Notes under the pieces: generated by a model | Databases searched by the model: none | Told to the model about the DNA's origin: nothing | Seen by the model: only the letters and a program-made list of their open reading frames with translations | Translations under genes and position numbers: made by a program | In this document: piece by piece, positions 24,870 to 33,295 of the stretch | Numbering within the stretch: position 1 is the stretch's first letter | Layout: each line of letters begins with the position of its first letter | NCBI GenBank assembly: GCA_002966495.1 | Contig: CP016490.1 | Span: forward strand, 1,240,001 to 1,304,000 | DNA from: Halomonas sp. GFAJ-1 | Lineage (GTDB): Bacteria > Pseudomonadota > Gammaproteobacteria > Pseudomonadales > Halomonadaceae | Direction: 5' to 3' | DNA: 64,000 bases

Positions 24870-26450
24870 TCAATTATTGATGCTGCCATCATCATCAAAG
24901 AGCGAAAGCTGCTGACGATTGGCGGGTTGCGCTTTTTTGCCACGCCGAACAGCTGGTCGCCGCTGACTCGCCAACTTATCCACAATGACCTTGCTGGCAC
25001 CCCTCGCTTCCGGCGTGCGGCGCAGTTCATACAACATCTGCTTCCAGTGGCGCGCTTCGGCTTCGAAATCGTTGGGGATGGGATAGTCGATGCCGGGCTG
25101 AAAGCCGAAACGTTTCTGCAGGCTTTCCGGCAGCGTCCAAGGCTTGGCGCGCCACTCCTGGGGAAGGGGCGCAAGCTCTGGCACCCAGCGGGCGATGAAT
25201 TCGCCGGTGGGGTCGTTATCTTCTGCTTGCTTGATGGGGTTGTAAACCCGCAGGGCGTTGGTGCCGGTGGCGCCTGCCTGCATCTGCACTTGGGGGTAGT
25301 GAATACCGGGTTCGAAGTCGGTAAACAGCTGCGCCAAGTGTAATGCTGGCTCGTACCAGTGCAGCCCCAGGCCAAAGGTGGCGTGGGAGAGCAGCATGGC
25401 GCGCATGCGAAAGTTGATCCAGCCGGTGGCGGTCAGGCTGCGCATGCAGGCATCCACCAGCGGCACGCCGGTTTGGCCGCGCTTCCAGGCGATCAGGTGG
25501 GGGTGTTCTGGGTCGCGCTCCCGCAGGCCGCGCAGCGCCGGGTGCAGCGTTTGATGCTCGATGCTGGGTTCGCTTTCCAGCTTCTGGATAAAGTGGCAGT
25601 GCCAGTAGAGCCGCGAGGTAAAGGCGCGCAGCGAGCGAGCCCAGTCGGTGTCGTCGGCGTGCTTTTGCCGCTGGCGGCGCAGGGATTGCACCACTTCCCG
25701 CATGGAGAGCGTGCCCCAGGCCAAGTGCGGGGAGAGCCGTGAACCAAACTCCCAAGCCAGTAACGGTTTAGAGAGCGAGCCGCGATAGCGCCGCCCGCGC
25801 TGGGTAATAAAGCTCAGCCACAGCGCGCGCCCTTCACTGCGCCCGCCCCGCTGGCGCTGGGGGCAGGGCGTGGTATCGAATCCCAAGGTGAGCGAGGGCA
25901 GTTGGGCTACATCCACGTGATGAAAAGCTTCCCAACCGGGAGCCGCCACCGCTGTTGGCGGGGCGGGGCAGGTAGGGGCGGCCATCAGCGTTTCCCAGTG
26001 GCTTTCCCAGCGGGATTGATGCTCCGTGCGGCTGCTCAGCCCGCGAATCACGCCCTGCTGGCGAGCTTCTTGCCAGGGCACGTGGTGGGCGTGGCACCAC
26101 GCCTGAACGCACTGGTCGCGCTCAAAGCTCCAGGCGTTGCCGGTCTCTTGGTGGGAGTGCAGCACCAGTTCGCCGTAGTGGGCTTTGAGCGCGGCCAGGC
26201 ATTCCACTATATCGCCCTGCCACAGGCAGAGCGGCAGGCCCAGCGTGTTGAGTGCTTGGGCAAGGTCTACCAGCGAATCGGCGGCAAACTGCCAGTGGCG
26301 CAGGGCGCTGTCGGGTGCTTGCCACTGCCCAGGCTCGATGGCAAATAGCGGCAGCACTGGGCCTGCCGCTGCGGCGTTGGCCAGCGGTGCGTGATCGTGA
26401 ATGCGTAAATCGCGTTTGAACCAAACGACCTGAAGGGGTGCCTGAGCCAT
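24870..26450 (-). CDS. cryptochrome/photolyase family protein
   Basis: A 526-residue flavoprotein. The N-terminal antenna domain begins QVVWFKRDLRIHDHAPLANA. The C-terminal FAD domain has LLAWEFGSRLSPHLAWG, RLYWHCHFIQKL, TGVPLVDACMRSLTATGWINFRMRAM and RVYNPIKQAEDNDPTGEFI, the flavin-binding and DNA-facing core of the family. It could be a cyclobutane-dimer photolyase or a cryptochrome-like light sensor; the departure from the standard N-GD-x-A style loops in the usual phr sequence leaves this open. Divergent from the monooxygenase gene at 26562. Confidence 0.85.
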   Translation of the reverse strand: MAQAPLQVVWFKRDLRIHDHAPLANAAAAGPVLPLFAIEPGQWQAPDSALRHWQFAADSLVDLAQALNTLGLPLCLWQGDIVECLAALKAHYGELVLHSHQETGNAWSFERDQCVQAWCHAHHVPWQEARQQGVIRGLSSRTEHQSRWESHWETLMAAPTCPAPPTAVAAPGWEAFHHVDVAQLPSLTLGFDTTPCPQRQRGGRSEGRALWLSFITQRGRRYRGSLSKPLLAWEFGSRLSPHLAWGTLSMREVVQSLRRQRQKHADDTDWARSLRAFTSRLYWHCHFIQKLESEPSIEHQTLHPALRGLRERDPEHPHLIAWKRGQTGVPLVDACMRSLTATGWINFRMRAMLLSHATFGLGLHWYEPALHLAQLFTDFEPGIHYPQVQMQAGATGTNALRVYNPIKQAEDNDPTGEFIARWVPELAPLPQEWRAKPWTLPESLQKRFGFQPGIDYPIPNDFEAEARHWKQMLYELRRTPEARGASKVIVDKLASQRRPAVRRGKKAQPANRQQLSLFDDDGSINN

Positions 26451-26561
26451 TAGCCGTAACGCCTGTTCGTCACTTATCTATTCGTTATGCAGTGATGACG
26501 TTACCATCAAGCGATTGTTTGCGTAACCAACTGAGTCACACCCACCCACAGGAGAACCACT

Positions 26562-26867
26562 ATGTATATCGCCATGAACCGTTTTCGGATTGCCCCAGGC
26601 CGCGAAGAGGATTTTCTAGAGGTATGGCGCAACCGCGATTCCCACCTGGACGAAGTGCCGGGCTTCAAGCAGTTTCAAATGCTGCAGGGCGAAAGCCAGG
26701 AAGACCACACCGTATTTATCTCCCACAGCGTGTGGGAATCCGAAGAGGCCTTCCGCGCTTGGACGAAGTCAGACGCCTTCCGCAAGGCCCACGCCAATGC
26801 CAAAGCGCCGGAGGGTATCTACTTAGGGCCGCCTAAGTTTGAAGGGTATGAGGTAGCGCTTACATAG
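26562..26867 (+). CDS. HmoA-like antibiotic-biosynthesis-monooxygenase domain protein
   Basis: A 101-residue ferredoxin-like-fold protein: MNRFRIAPGREEDFLEVWRNR, PGFKQFQMLQG, HTVFISHSVWESEEAFRAWTKSDAFRKAH. The W-x-s-e-e-F-x-x-W-x-S-x-x-F pattern and size match the ABM/heme-degrading (HmoA, IsdG-like) group. Heme breakdown to release iron is the best guess; quinol oxidation is the other common function. AGGAG lies seven to eight bases before the ATG. Stands alone. Confidence 0.82.
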   Translation: MYIAMNRFRIAPGREEDFLEVWRNRDSHLDEVPGFKQFQMLQGESQEDHTVFISHSVWESEEAFRAWTKSDAFRKAHANAKAPEGIYLGPPKFEGYEVALT

Positions 26868-26899
26868 TCCGGACACAGGCGGATTGTTTTATCGCCCAG

Positions 26900-27826
26900 T
26901 CAGAAAAAGGCCAAGCCAACAGAAAGCAGCACGCTATAGAGCAGTGTTGAAACGGCTGTTTTCTTCAGCATGTTGGTCAGAATTTTGCCATCTCGGGTAT
27001 GGCGTAACATTCTGGCCGCATCAGTGAGCGGCTTGGCCACGAGTAGGCAGCTCCACCCCAGCAGTGGCACTGGCTGCGCCACTAGGTAGATCAAGGTGAG
27101 CAGTAGCGCTAACCCGAGCAACGCCCAGTGATACAAAATCGCGCCTTCGCGGCCTAGCCTTACCGCTAGAGTGATCTTGTCGCAGCGTGCATCGCTTTCG
27201 ATGTCGCGCACGTTGTTCACGTTGAGAACGGCAGTTGCCAGCAGCCCGCACGTCGCGGCTGGAAGAAAGGGCAGCCAGTTTAGCGTGTGGGTATGCAGGT
27301 AGTAGGTGCCTAATACCCCGAGCAGCCCGAAAAACATAAAGACTGAAATGTCCCCTAGCCCACGGTAGCCATAAGGGGCGCCCCCTAGCCCAACGGTGTA
27401 GGTCACCGCGGCCAATAGAGCAGCGGCGCCTAACAGGATGAAGACGAGAATTTGCCCCCACTGATTCCCAAAAGCGGCGACCAGTAACAGTAGCCCCAAT
27501 AATGCGGCTACGATTGCCGCGACGACCATGCCGCCGCGCATTGCTTTTGGAGTCAGTAAGCCAGAAGAGACAGCCCTTACCGGGCCGCTACGTTTCTCGT
27601 CGTCAGCCCCTGAGGCGGCATCGCCATAGTCGTTGGCTAAATTAGACAGCACCTGAAGGGTGATTGCGGTTAGTAACGCAAGCACCAGCACAGTGGGGTT
27701 GAAAGCCTGTGAGTGCGCTGCAAGCCCACTGCCCAGCAGAATAGATGCACACGCCAGTGGTAGCGTTCGCGGGCGTGCGGCTAATACCCAGGCATGGTGC
27801 GTGCTGTGCTTAGCGATTTGATCCAT
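26900..27826 (-). CDS. menA: 1,4-dihydroxy-2-naphthoate polyprenyltransferase
   Basis: A 308-residue UbiA-superfamily membrane enzyme with about eight helices. It has the MenA form of the two aspartate motifs: NLANDYGDAASGADDEK after helix 2 and NNVRDIESDARCDK after helix 6. MenA attaches the isoprenoid tail in menaquinone synthesis. No other men gene is in the window. It lies downstream of the DASS carrier and near frdABCD, whose product in many bacteria takes electrons from menaquinol. Confidence 0.88.
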   Translation of the reverse strand: MDQIAKHSTHHAWVLAARPRTLPLACASILLGSGLAAHSQAFNPTVLVLALLTAITLQVLSNLANDYGDAASGADDEKRSGPVRAVSSGLLTPKAMRGGMVVAAIVAALLGLLLLVAAFGNQWGQILVFILLGAAALLAAVTYTVGLGGAPYGYRGLGDISVFMFFGLLGVLGTYYLHTHTLNWLPFLPAATCGLLATAVLNVNNVRDIESDARCDKITLAVRLGREGAILYHWALLGLALLLTLIYLVAQPVPLLGWSCLLVAKPLTDAARMLRHTRDGKILTNMLKKTAVSTLLYSVLLSVGLAFF

Positions 27827-27860
27827 TACGTCGATATTCCTATGGGCTTTCGTATGAACT

Positions 27861-27884
27861 GTTTTATGAACTGTTTTATGAACT
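27861..27884. repeat. two tandem 12-base repeats upstream of menA
   Basis: GTTTTATGAACT occurs twice back to back, preceded by a partial third copy (CGTATGAACT). They lie 35-58 bases upstream of the menA start, in the spacer after the DASS gene. Confidence 0.75.
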
Positions 27885-27926
27885 ACGTCTGTTTAAAAGG
27901 CGGTTAGTGGGGCAGTTAACGACCGG

Positions 27927-29396
27927 TTAGGTAAGTAGCAGCAGCCAGGGTAGGCCTATGACTAACCAAGCCACTAGGAAGATTAGCCCGAAAATTGCCC
28001 CAAGGCGCCAGAAGAGCGCACTAGGCAAGTAGCCGCTGCCGTAGTAAACCGGGCTTGGCCCTGTGCCGTAGGGCGTGAGAATGCCCATAAAGCCAAGGGT
28101 GGGCAGCAGCAGTAGCACAAACAGCTGCATATCCAGGCCAGCGATGCCTGACGCCGCTGCCAAAATAACCGGTAATAGGGCCGTTACGTGAGCCGTAATA
28201 CTCGCAAAGAAGTAGTGCAACGCGTAAAACAGCACCACCAGCGCCACCATGGCGACCATCGGGTTAAAGTGACTTACCTGCCCGCCGACCACATTCCCAA
28301 ACCAGCTCACAAAGCCCACTTGGCTTAGCCCGCCTGCTAGCGCCACCAAGGTGGCAAACCATACAAAGGTATTCCAGGCGGCATGGTTATTAAGAATATC
28401 ATCCCAGGTGACGATGCCGGTTAGCAGCATGCCGCAGATCACTACCAACCCAACCAGCGAGGCGGAAATAATGCCGCCGCCAAAAATCCACAGCAGCAGG
28501 GCCGTTACGACCATTACGACCAAGAGAATCTCGTTGCGGGTGAGCGTGCCTAACTGCTTTAGCTCATCTCTGGCCCAGTCAGAAATTTCATGGCCCGCTT
28601 TTACCTCGGGGGCGCATAGCCAGTAGCAGAGCAGCGGCACTAATAACAGCAGCAAAATGCCGACCGGGGCAATCGCCATAAACCACTGCCCCCAATTAAT
28701 TTGGATGCCGGTTGTGCTTTCGGTTAAGGCAACGGCTAATAAATTGGGGGCCATCGCGGTTAGAAATAGCGAACTGGTAACGCAGGTAGAGGCCAGCGCT
28801 GTCCACATCAAAAAGCTACCCATACGCTTCATGCTAGGGTCGTTAGGGTGCGAATCATAAAGCGGTGGCAGGTTGCGAATCACCGGATAAATGGTGCCTG
28901 CACTGCGCGCCGTGTTGGAGGGCGTAAAGGGGGCAAGAATGGTATCCGAGATCATTACCGCGTAGCCAAGCGTCAGCGTGCGCTTACCCATAGCGTTGAC
29001 CAACCAGAGAGAAATACGCCTGCCAAGGCCGGTTTTTTCGTACCCCAAGGCAAACATAAAGGCACCGAAGATCAGCCAGACGGTGGAGTTAGTAAAGCCC
29101 GATACCGCCCAGGAAAACGCTTGGTTAGCGGGATTAAAGCCCTCAGCAGCCAGCTGCTCTGGGGAGAACAGTACCCAGCGCGAGAGCAGCGCAATAAGGG
29201 TAACGCCTATTAGCCCAATGACCGCACCGGGCAAGGGTTCAAGAATCAAGCCCACCACACAGCCAAGAAAGATAGCGAAGAAGTACCACGCATGGGGCGC
29301 GACTCCATCAGGCGTGGGTATTAACGCAACAATAATGGCGATAATAAGCGGAGCGAATAGCTTCCACCGAGGCGTGGAGTGAGTAACACTGTTCAT
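27927..29396 (-). CDS. DASS-family dicarboxylate carrier (CitT/TtdT type)
   Basis: A 489-residue protein with 12-14 hydrophobic segments of the divalent anion:sodium symporter family. The hallmark hairpin is APFTPSNTARSAGTIYPVI, and the second half repeats it as ASITAHVTALLPVI. The sequence suits the CitT/TtdT antiporter branch, which exchanges succinate for citrate, tartrate, or 2-oxoglutarate. It shares a 440-base divergent region with frdABCD, so fumarate/succinate exchange during anaerobic growth is a sensible hypothesis. Confidence 0.85.
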   Translation of the reverse strand: MNSVTHSTPRWKLFAPLIIAIIVALIPTPDGVAPHAWYFFAIFLGCVVGLILEPLPGAVIGLIGVTLIALLSRWVLFSPEQLAAEGFNPANQAFSWAVSGFTNSTVWLIFGAFMFALGYEKTGLGRRISLWLVNAMGKRTLTLGYAVMISDTILAPFTPSNTARSAGTIYPVIRNLPPLYDSHPNDPSMKRMGSFLMWTALASTCVTSSLFLTAMAPNLLAVALTESTTGIQINWGQWFMAIAPVGILLLLLVPLLCYWLCAPEVKAGHEISDWARDELKQLGTLTRNEILLVVMVVTALLLWIFGGGIISASLVGLVVICGMLLTGIVTWDDILNNHAAWNTFVWFATLVALAGGLSQVGFVSWFGNVVGGQVSHFNPMVAMVALVVLFYALHYFFASITAHVTALLPVILAAASGIAGLDMQLFVLLLLPTLGFMGILTPYGTGPSPVYYGSGYLPSALFWRLGAIFGLIFLVAWLVIGLPWLLLLT

Positions 29397-29417
29397 GCTG
29401 CCTCTCTTGTCTATTTT

Positions 29418-29445
29418 CTAGATATTTTTTGCTAGATATTTTTTG
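29418..29445. repeat. perfect tandem duplication of 14 bases
   Basis: CTAGATATTTTTTG occurs twice in direct succession, 22-49 bases upstream of the DASS carrier start. Read on the minus strand each copy gives a CAAAAAATATCTAG unit with a -10-like TATCTA; the duplication may therefore alter promoter strength. Confidence 0.75.
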
Positions 29446-29706
29446 ATAGGAAAACCAAGCCAAAACATCTCTGTTACGTAGCTCATTAGGAATTGCTAAA
29501 AAAATTGCCTTATTAGTTAAGTTATCTAGCTCAAATACTTGGTGTTGTTAGTGATTAGTTTTTCAGTGCTTTCATAAAAAGCATTAAAAACAGTTTTTAA
29601 ATCTTTATTTTAGGTTTTTTTAGCACTCGAGATTAACAGTTAACTATTTATAGAGTAGATGCTGTGTCACTAAGGTAAAGTGATATAAAACTTATTTCTG
29701 CCTTTG

Positions 29707-29720
29707 TTGATATATGTCAA
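29707..29720. promoter_or_regulatory. FNR/ANR-like binding site
   Basis: TTGAT-ATAT-GTCAA matches the FNR consensus TTGAT-N4-ATCAA at nine of ten defined positions. It lies about 125 bases upstream of the frdA ATG, suggesting oxygen-dependent activation of frdABCD, as in enterobacteria. Confidence 0.65.
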
Positions 29721-29838
29721 TAGCCCTTTAGAGTTATGCCAAGGGCAACGTGCGGGTATGGTAAATTCAAGTAAAGAAGACATTGCTCAAGTGCGTCACT
29801 CTTAATGTGGTGTTGCTTGGCTAACGAAAGGAAATGTT

Positions 29839-31626
29839 ATGCAGCAGCGAGATTTCGATATCGTTATTGTGGGAGGGGGAGGAGCGGGTTTGCGCGCGGC
29901 CATTGGTGCGGCTGAGCAGGCCAAAGCCCAGGGTACTCCCCAGCGTATTGCGCTGCTGTCTAAAGTTTACCCAATGCGCTCACACACCGTGGCCGCAGAA
30001 GGCGGTGCTGCTGCGGTTACCAGTGCGGAGGATTCACACCAAGCTCACTTTGATGACACCGTATCTGGCGGTGACTGGCTGGTGGAGCAGAACGTCGCCG
30101 ACTACTTTGTCCATCACGCTTACCAAGAGCTGGTGCAGATGGAGCGCTGGGGCTGCCCCTGGAGCCGTAAAGACGATGGCCAAGTACAGGTGCGCCGTTT
30201 TGGTGGTATGAAAACTGCCCGCACTTGGTTTGCTGCCGACAAAACCGGCTTCCATATGCTCCACACCCTGTTTCAGACCTCGCTGAAATACCCTGAAATC
30301 GAGCGTTTCGATGAGTTCTTTGTGCTTGATCTGGCGGTACACGACGGCGCGGTCATTGGCGTGATTGCCCTGCAGATTGCCACCGGCGAACTGACCCTGC
30401 TACGCGCTAAAGCCGTGGTGTTGGCTACCGGCGGTGCTGGGCGCTTGTTCCGCTTCAATACCAACGCGGGCATTGTCACTGGCGACGGCATGGCAATGGC
30501 TTACCGTCACGGCGTGGCGCTGCGGGATATGGAGTTTGTGCAATACCACCCCACTGGCCTGCCAGGCTCCGGTATTTTGATTACCGAAGCGTGCCGGGGC
30601 GAAGGCGGTATTCTGCTCAATAAAGAGGGCTATCGTTACCTGCAGGATTACGGCCTTGGCCCGGAAACCCCGCTGGGCAAGCCGGAAAACAAATACATGG
30701 AGCTGGGGCCACGGGACAAACTCTCCCAGGCATTTTGGCAGGAGCAGCAGGCAGGACGCACCGGCAAGTTTGGCGACAGCGATGTGGTTTATCTAGACCT
30801 GCGCCACCTAGGTGAAAAGACCATCCTAGAGCGCCTGCCGTTTATCTGCGAACTGGCGAAAGCCTATATCAACGTCGACCCAGTAAAAGAGCCAATCCCC
30901 ATTCGCCCAGCGGTTCACTACACCATGGGAGGGATTGAGACCAATCCTCAGTGCGAAACCTCTATTGCTGGGCTCTATGCGGCTGGGGAGTGCGCTTCAG
31001 TCGGTTTACACGGTGCTAACCGCTTAGGCTCTAATTCACTCACCGAGCTATTGGTGTTTGGCCGTTTGGCCGGTGAGCAGGCCAGCCAGCGCGCAGCACA
31101 CACCGAATGGGCCGATATGCCCCTGCTGGAAGCTCAGGGCGACCGCCAGCAAGCCAAGCTGCGGCAGCTCTGTGACGGAACCGGAAGTGGTGAGAACTGG
31201 GTAGAACTCAAGCACGCCATGGTGCAGGCCATGGAGAGCGGCTGTGGTATTTATCGCACCGAAGAGGGCATGCGTCATTCTCTGGAGACCATGCGCCAGC
31301 TACGGGCGCGCTTTACTAAGGTGCGCGTTAACGATACCAGCAAGATCTTCAATACCGAGCTGCTGGAATGCCTTGAGCTGGAGTGCGGCCTGGATATTGC
31401 CGAAGCCTCTTGTTTAGGCGCGCTTGAGCGCCGTGAATCCCGCGGCGCCCATCAGCGCCTGGATGAAGGCATGCAAAAACGCGACGACGTTAACTACCTC
31501 AAGCATAGCCAAGTGTTCTACCAAGGCGAAGCGAATGCCGAGCTGCGCTGGCAGGATGTGGATGTACGGTTTTCCGCCCCGGCTGAGCGGGCCTATGGCG
31601 ATGCGGGCAAAGGGGCAAAAGCATGA
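29839..31626 (+). CDS. frdA: fumarate reductase flavoprotein subunit
   Basis: A 595-residue flavoprotein that reduces fumarate to succinate on the cytoplasmic face. The FAD site is IVIVGGGGAGLRAAI; covalent FAD attaches to His49 in RSHTVAAEGG; the active site has MEFVQYHPTGLPGSGIL and ACRGEGGIL, and the C-terminal ARKESRGAHQRLDEG-like motif is present. Resemblance to E. coli FrdA is extensive (for example GGDWL-EQ-V-DYFVHH and KYMELGPRDK-SQAFW), favouring a true fumarate reductase over SdhA. frdB overlaps by four bases. Confidence 0.95.
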   Translation: MQQRDFDIVIVGGGGAGLRAAIGAAEQAKAQGTPQRIALLSKVYPMRSHTVAAEGGAAAVTSAEDSHQAHFDDTVSGGDWLVEQNVADYFVHHAYQELVQMERWGCPWSRKDDGQVQVRRFGGMKTARTWFAADKTGFHMLHTLFQTSLKYPEIERFDEFFVLDLAVHDGAVIGVIALQIATGELTLLRAKAVVLATGGAGRLFRFNTNAGIVTGDGMAMAYRHGVALRDMEFVQYHPTGLPGSGILITEACRGEGGILLNKEGYRYLQDYGLGPETPLGKPENKYMELGPRDKLSQAFWQEQQAGRTGKFGDSDVVYLDLRHLGEKTILERLPFICELAKAYINVDPVKEPIPIRPAVHYTMGGIETNPQCETSIAGLYAAGECASVGLHGANRLGSNSLTELLVFGRLAGEQASQRAAHTEWADMPLLEAQGDRQQAKLRQLCDGTGSGENWVELKHAMVQAMESGCGIYRTEEGMRHSLETMRQLRARFTKVRVNDTSKIFNTELLECLELECGLDIAEASCLGALERRESRGAHQRLDEGMQKRDDVNYLKHSQVFYQGEANAELRWQDVDVRFSAPAERAYGDAGKGAKA

Positions 31627-32405
31627 ACACCGAGCAGACCAGCACCAAGCGTGTTAGCACTAATAACATTCGCACCAAGCAGGTCAGCGTCAAACGTTAC
31701 CTGCCCGACAGCTCGGCTGAACCCTATTGGCAGCAGTTTGAGCTGCCGGTAGACGACAGCACCTCGCTGCTGGATGCCCTTAACCATATTAAAGAGCAGC
31801 TTGATAGCACGCTGAGCTATCGCTGGTCCTGCCGAATGGCGATTTGCGGCTCTTGCGGGGTGATGGTTAACGGCATTCCCAAGCTCGGTTGTAAAACTTT
31901 CCTACGCGATTATGAGGGTGAAATACGCATCGAGCCGTTAGCCCACTTCCCCGTGCAGCGGGATCTAGTGGTGGACATGGAGATTTTCCTTGAGCACTTG
32001 GCAGCGGTTAAACCCTATTTAATTGATGACAACCCAGTAAAACCTTACGACCCAAAGGCGCCGGAAACTTATCGACAGTCCCCCGAGCAGCTCGCCCGCT
32101 ACAAGCAGTTTGCCAACTGTATTAACTGCGGCCTTTGTTACTCGGCTTGCCCGCAGTTTGGGCTGAACCAAGAGTTTCTCGGCCCGGCAGCGCTAACCTT
32201 GGCCCACCGTTACAACCTGGACAGCCGCGACCACGGCAAGAAGCAGCGCATGGCACAGCTTAACCGTCACGAAGGGGTATGGAGCTGCACCTTTGTCGGC
32301 TTCTGCTCCCAGGTATGCCCAAAAAACGTTGACCCGGCCGCCGCGGTCAATCAGGGCAAGGTGGAAGCGGCTAAGCACACGCTCATTGCGCTGTTTAAAG
32401 GCTAG
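31623..32405 (+). CDS. frdB: fumarate reductase iron-sulfur subunit
   Basis: A 260-residue subunit carrying electrons from quinol to FrdA. The [2Fe-2S] site is in CRMAICGSCGVMVNG with a later Cys (KLGC); the [4Fe-4S] and [3Fe-4S] sites are in CINCGLCYSACP and CSQVCPKNVDP. The N-terminus is about 20 residues longer than E. coli FrdB and rich in Thr/Lys. ATGA overlap with frdA indicates coupled translation. Confidence 0.95.
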   Translation: MNTEQTSTKRVSTNNIRTKQVSVKRYLPDSSAEPYWQQFELPVDDSTSLLDALNHIKEQLDSTLSYRWSCRMAICGSCGVMVNGIPKLGCKTFLRDYEGEIRIEPLAHFPVQRDLVVDMEIFLEHLAAVKPYLIDDNPVKPYDPKAPETYRQSPEQLARYKQFANCINCGLCYSACPQFGLNQEFLGPAALTLAHRYNLDSRDHGKKQRMAQLNRHEGVWSCTFVGFCSQVCPKNVDPAAAVNQGKVEAAKHTLIALFKG

Positions 32406-32419
32406 GGGAAGGAGAGAGT

Positions 32420-32815
32420 ATGGATAAGTTATCACCGCAACGCTTGCCGCCGCTGAAACGTAACTGGTGGCTCAAGCACCGCTTTTTTAAGCTCTACATG
32501 CTGCGCGAAGCCACGGTACTGCCGCTGGTGTTTTTCACGCTCTGTTTACTGGCCGGTATAGTCGCCCTGCTACAGGGGGCGGAAAGCTGGCAGGGGTGGA
32601 TCGCCTTTATGGGCTCCCCCATTGTTCTGCTGCTAAACCTTGTTGCGCTGGTGGCTAGCCTGTTTCACGCCGCCACCTTTTTTGTGCTGTTTCCGCGGGT
32701 AATGCCGTTACGCATCGCGGGGCGAAGCCTGCCTGATCAAGCCATTGTCGCGGCACAGTGGGCCGGGGTCGTGGCAGTGGTGGTGCTGTTTATCTGGCTA
32801 TTAGGGAGTGCATAA
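32420..32815 (+). CDS. frdC: fumarate reductase membrane anchor subunit C
   Basis: A 131-residue, three-helix anchor. It shares the FrdC layout: a basic N-terminus, the conserved LREAT at the start of helix 1 (the Glu corresponds to the quinone-site Glu29 of E. coli), LFHAATFFVLFPRVMP before helix 3. AGGAGAGAG precedes the ATG. One base separates its stop from the start of frdD. Confidence 0.92.
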   Translation: MDKLSPQRLPPLKRNWWLKHRFFKLYMLREATVLPLVFFTLCLLAGIVALLQGAESWQGWIAFMGSPIVLLLNLVALVASLFHAATFFVLFPRVMPLRIAGRSLPDQAIVAAQWAGVVAVVVLFIWLLGSA

Positions 32816-32816
32816 G

Positions 32817-33227
32817 ATGAGCAAGCCAAGCATGGATAGACCCAGCATGAACAAACAGGGTACACCGCATAAACAAGCCTTTGATGAGCCGCTCTGGTGG
32901 GGGCTGTTTAGCGCAGGCGGCGTCTGCTTTGCGGTTATTCTGCCTGCCGTGATTTTATTTATTGCCGTATTACTACCTCTCGGTTTGCTGCCCCCCGAGG
33001 CGCTGAGCTACGAACGGGCATCCGCACTGCTGTTCAGTGTGCCGGGCTTTCTGTTTGTTGGGGCGGTCGTCTGCTTGCCGCTGTTTCATGCTGCCCACCG
33101 CCTACGCCACGGGCTGTTTGATATCAGCGTGGGCAAGGACGCGCTTAACAAAAAGCTGATGTACGGGAGTGCCGCGCTGCTGAGTATTGTCGCGCTAGGG
33201 ATGGTAATAGTAGGGATGTTGGGTTGA
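32817..33227 (+). CDS. frdD: fumarate reductase membrane anchor subunit D
   Basis: A 136-residue, three-helix anchor completing the quinol site: DEPLWWGLFSAGG before helix 1, LPLGLLPPEALSYER between helices 1 and 2 and LPLFHAAHRLRHGLFD. All are FrdD features. The ATG at 32817 is chosen for GGGAG nine bases upstream; an in-frame GTG at 32808 would add three residues. The leader (about 25 residues) is longer than usual. Last gene of frdABCD. Confidence 0.92.
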   Translation: MSKPSMDRPSMNKQGTPHKQAFDEPLWWGLFSAGGVCFAVILPAVILFIAVLLPLGLLPPEALSYERASALLFSVPGFLFVGAVVCLPLFHAAHRLRHGLFDISVGKDALNKKLMYGSAALLSIVALGMVIVGMLG

Positions 33228-33295
33228 ATATCTTCTCCTCCTCATCGAGGCCAAGTGCATGAATATATTTATTTTTGTGAAAATGATTGAATAAT

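Larger units (their letters stand above)
29397..29838. promoter_or_regulatory. divergent promoter region between DASS carrier and frdABCD
   Basis: About 440 AT-rich bases with no gene. It contains a 14-base tandem duplication near the DASS start (29418-29445) and an FNR/ANR-like box near the frdA side (29707-29720). A strong ribosome binding site (GAAAGGAAA) sits before the frdA ATG. Exact -10/-35 elements are not clear. Confidence 0.6.

Noticed and set aside
24845..25375. Minus-strand frame overlapping the photolyase C-terminus
   Set aside because: Shadow of the photolyase gene in another frame; composition rich in Pro/Arg/Ser and no RBS.
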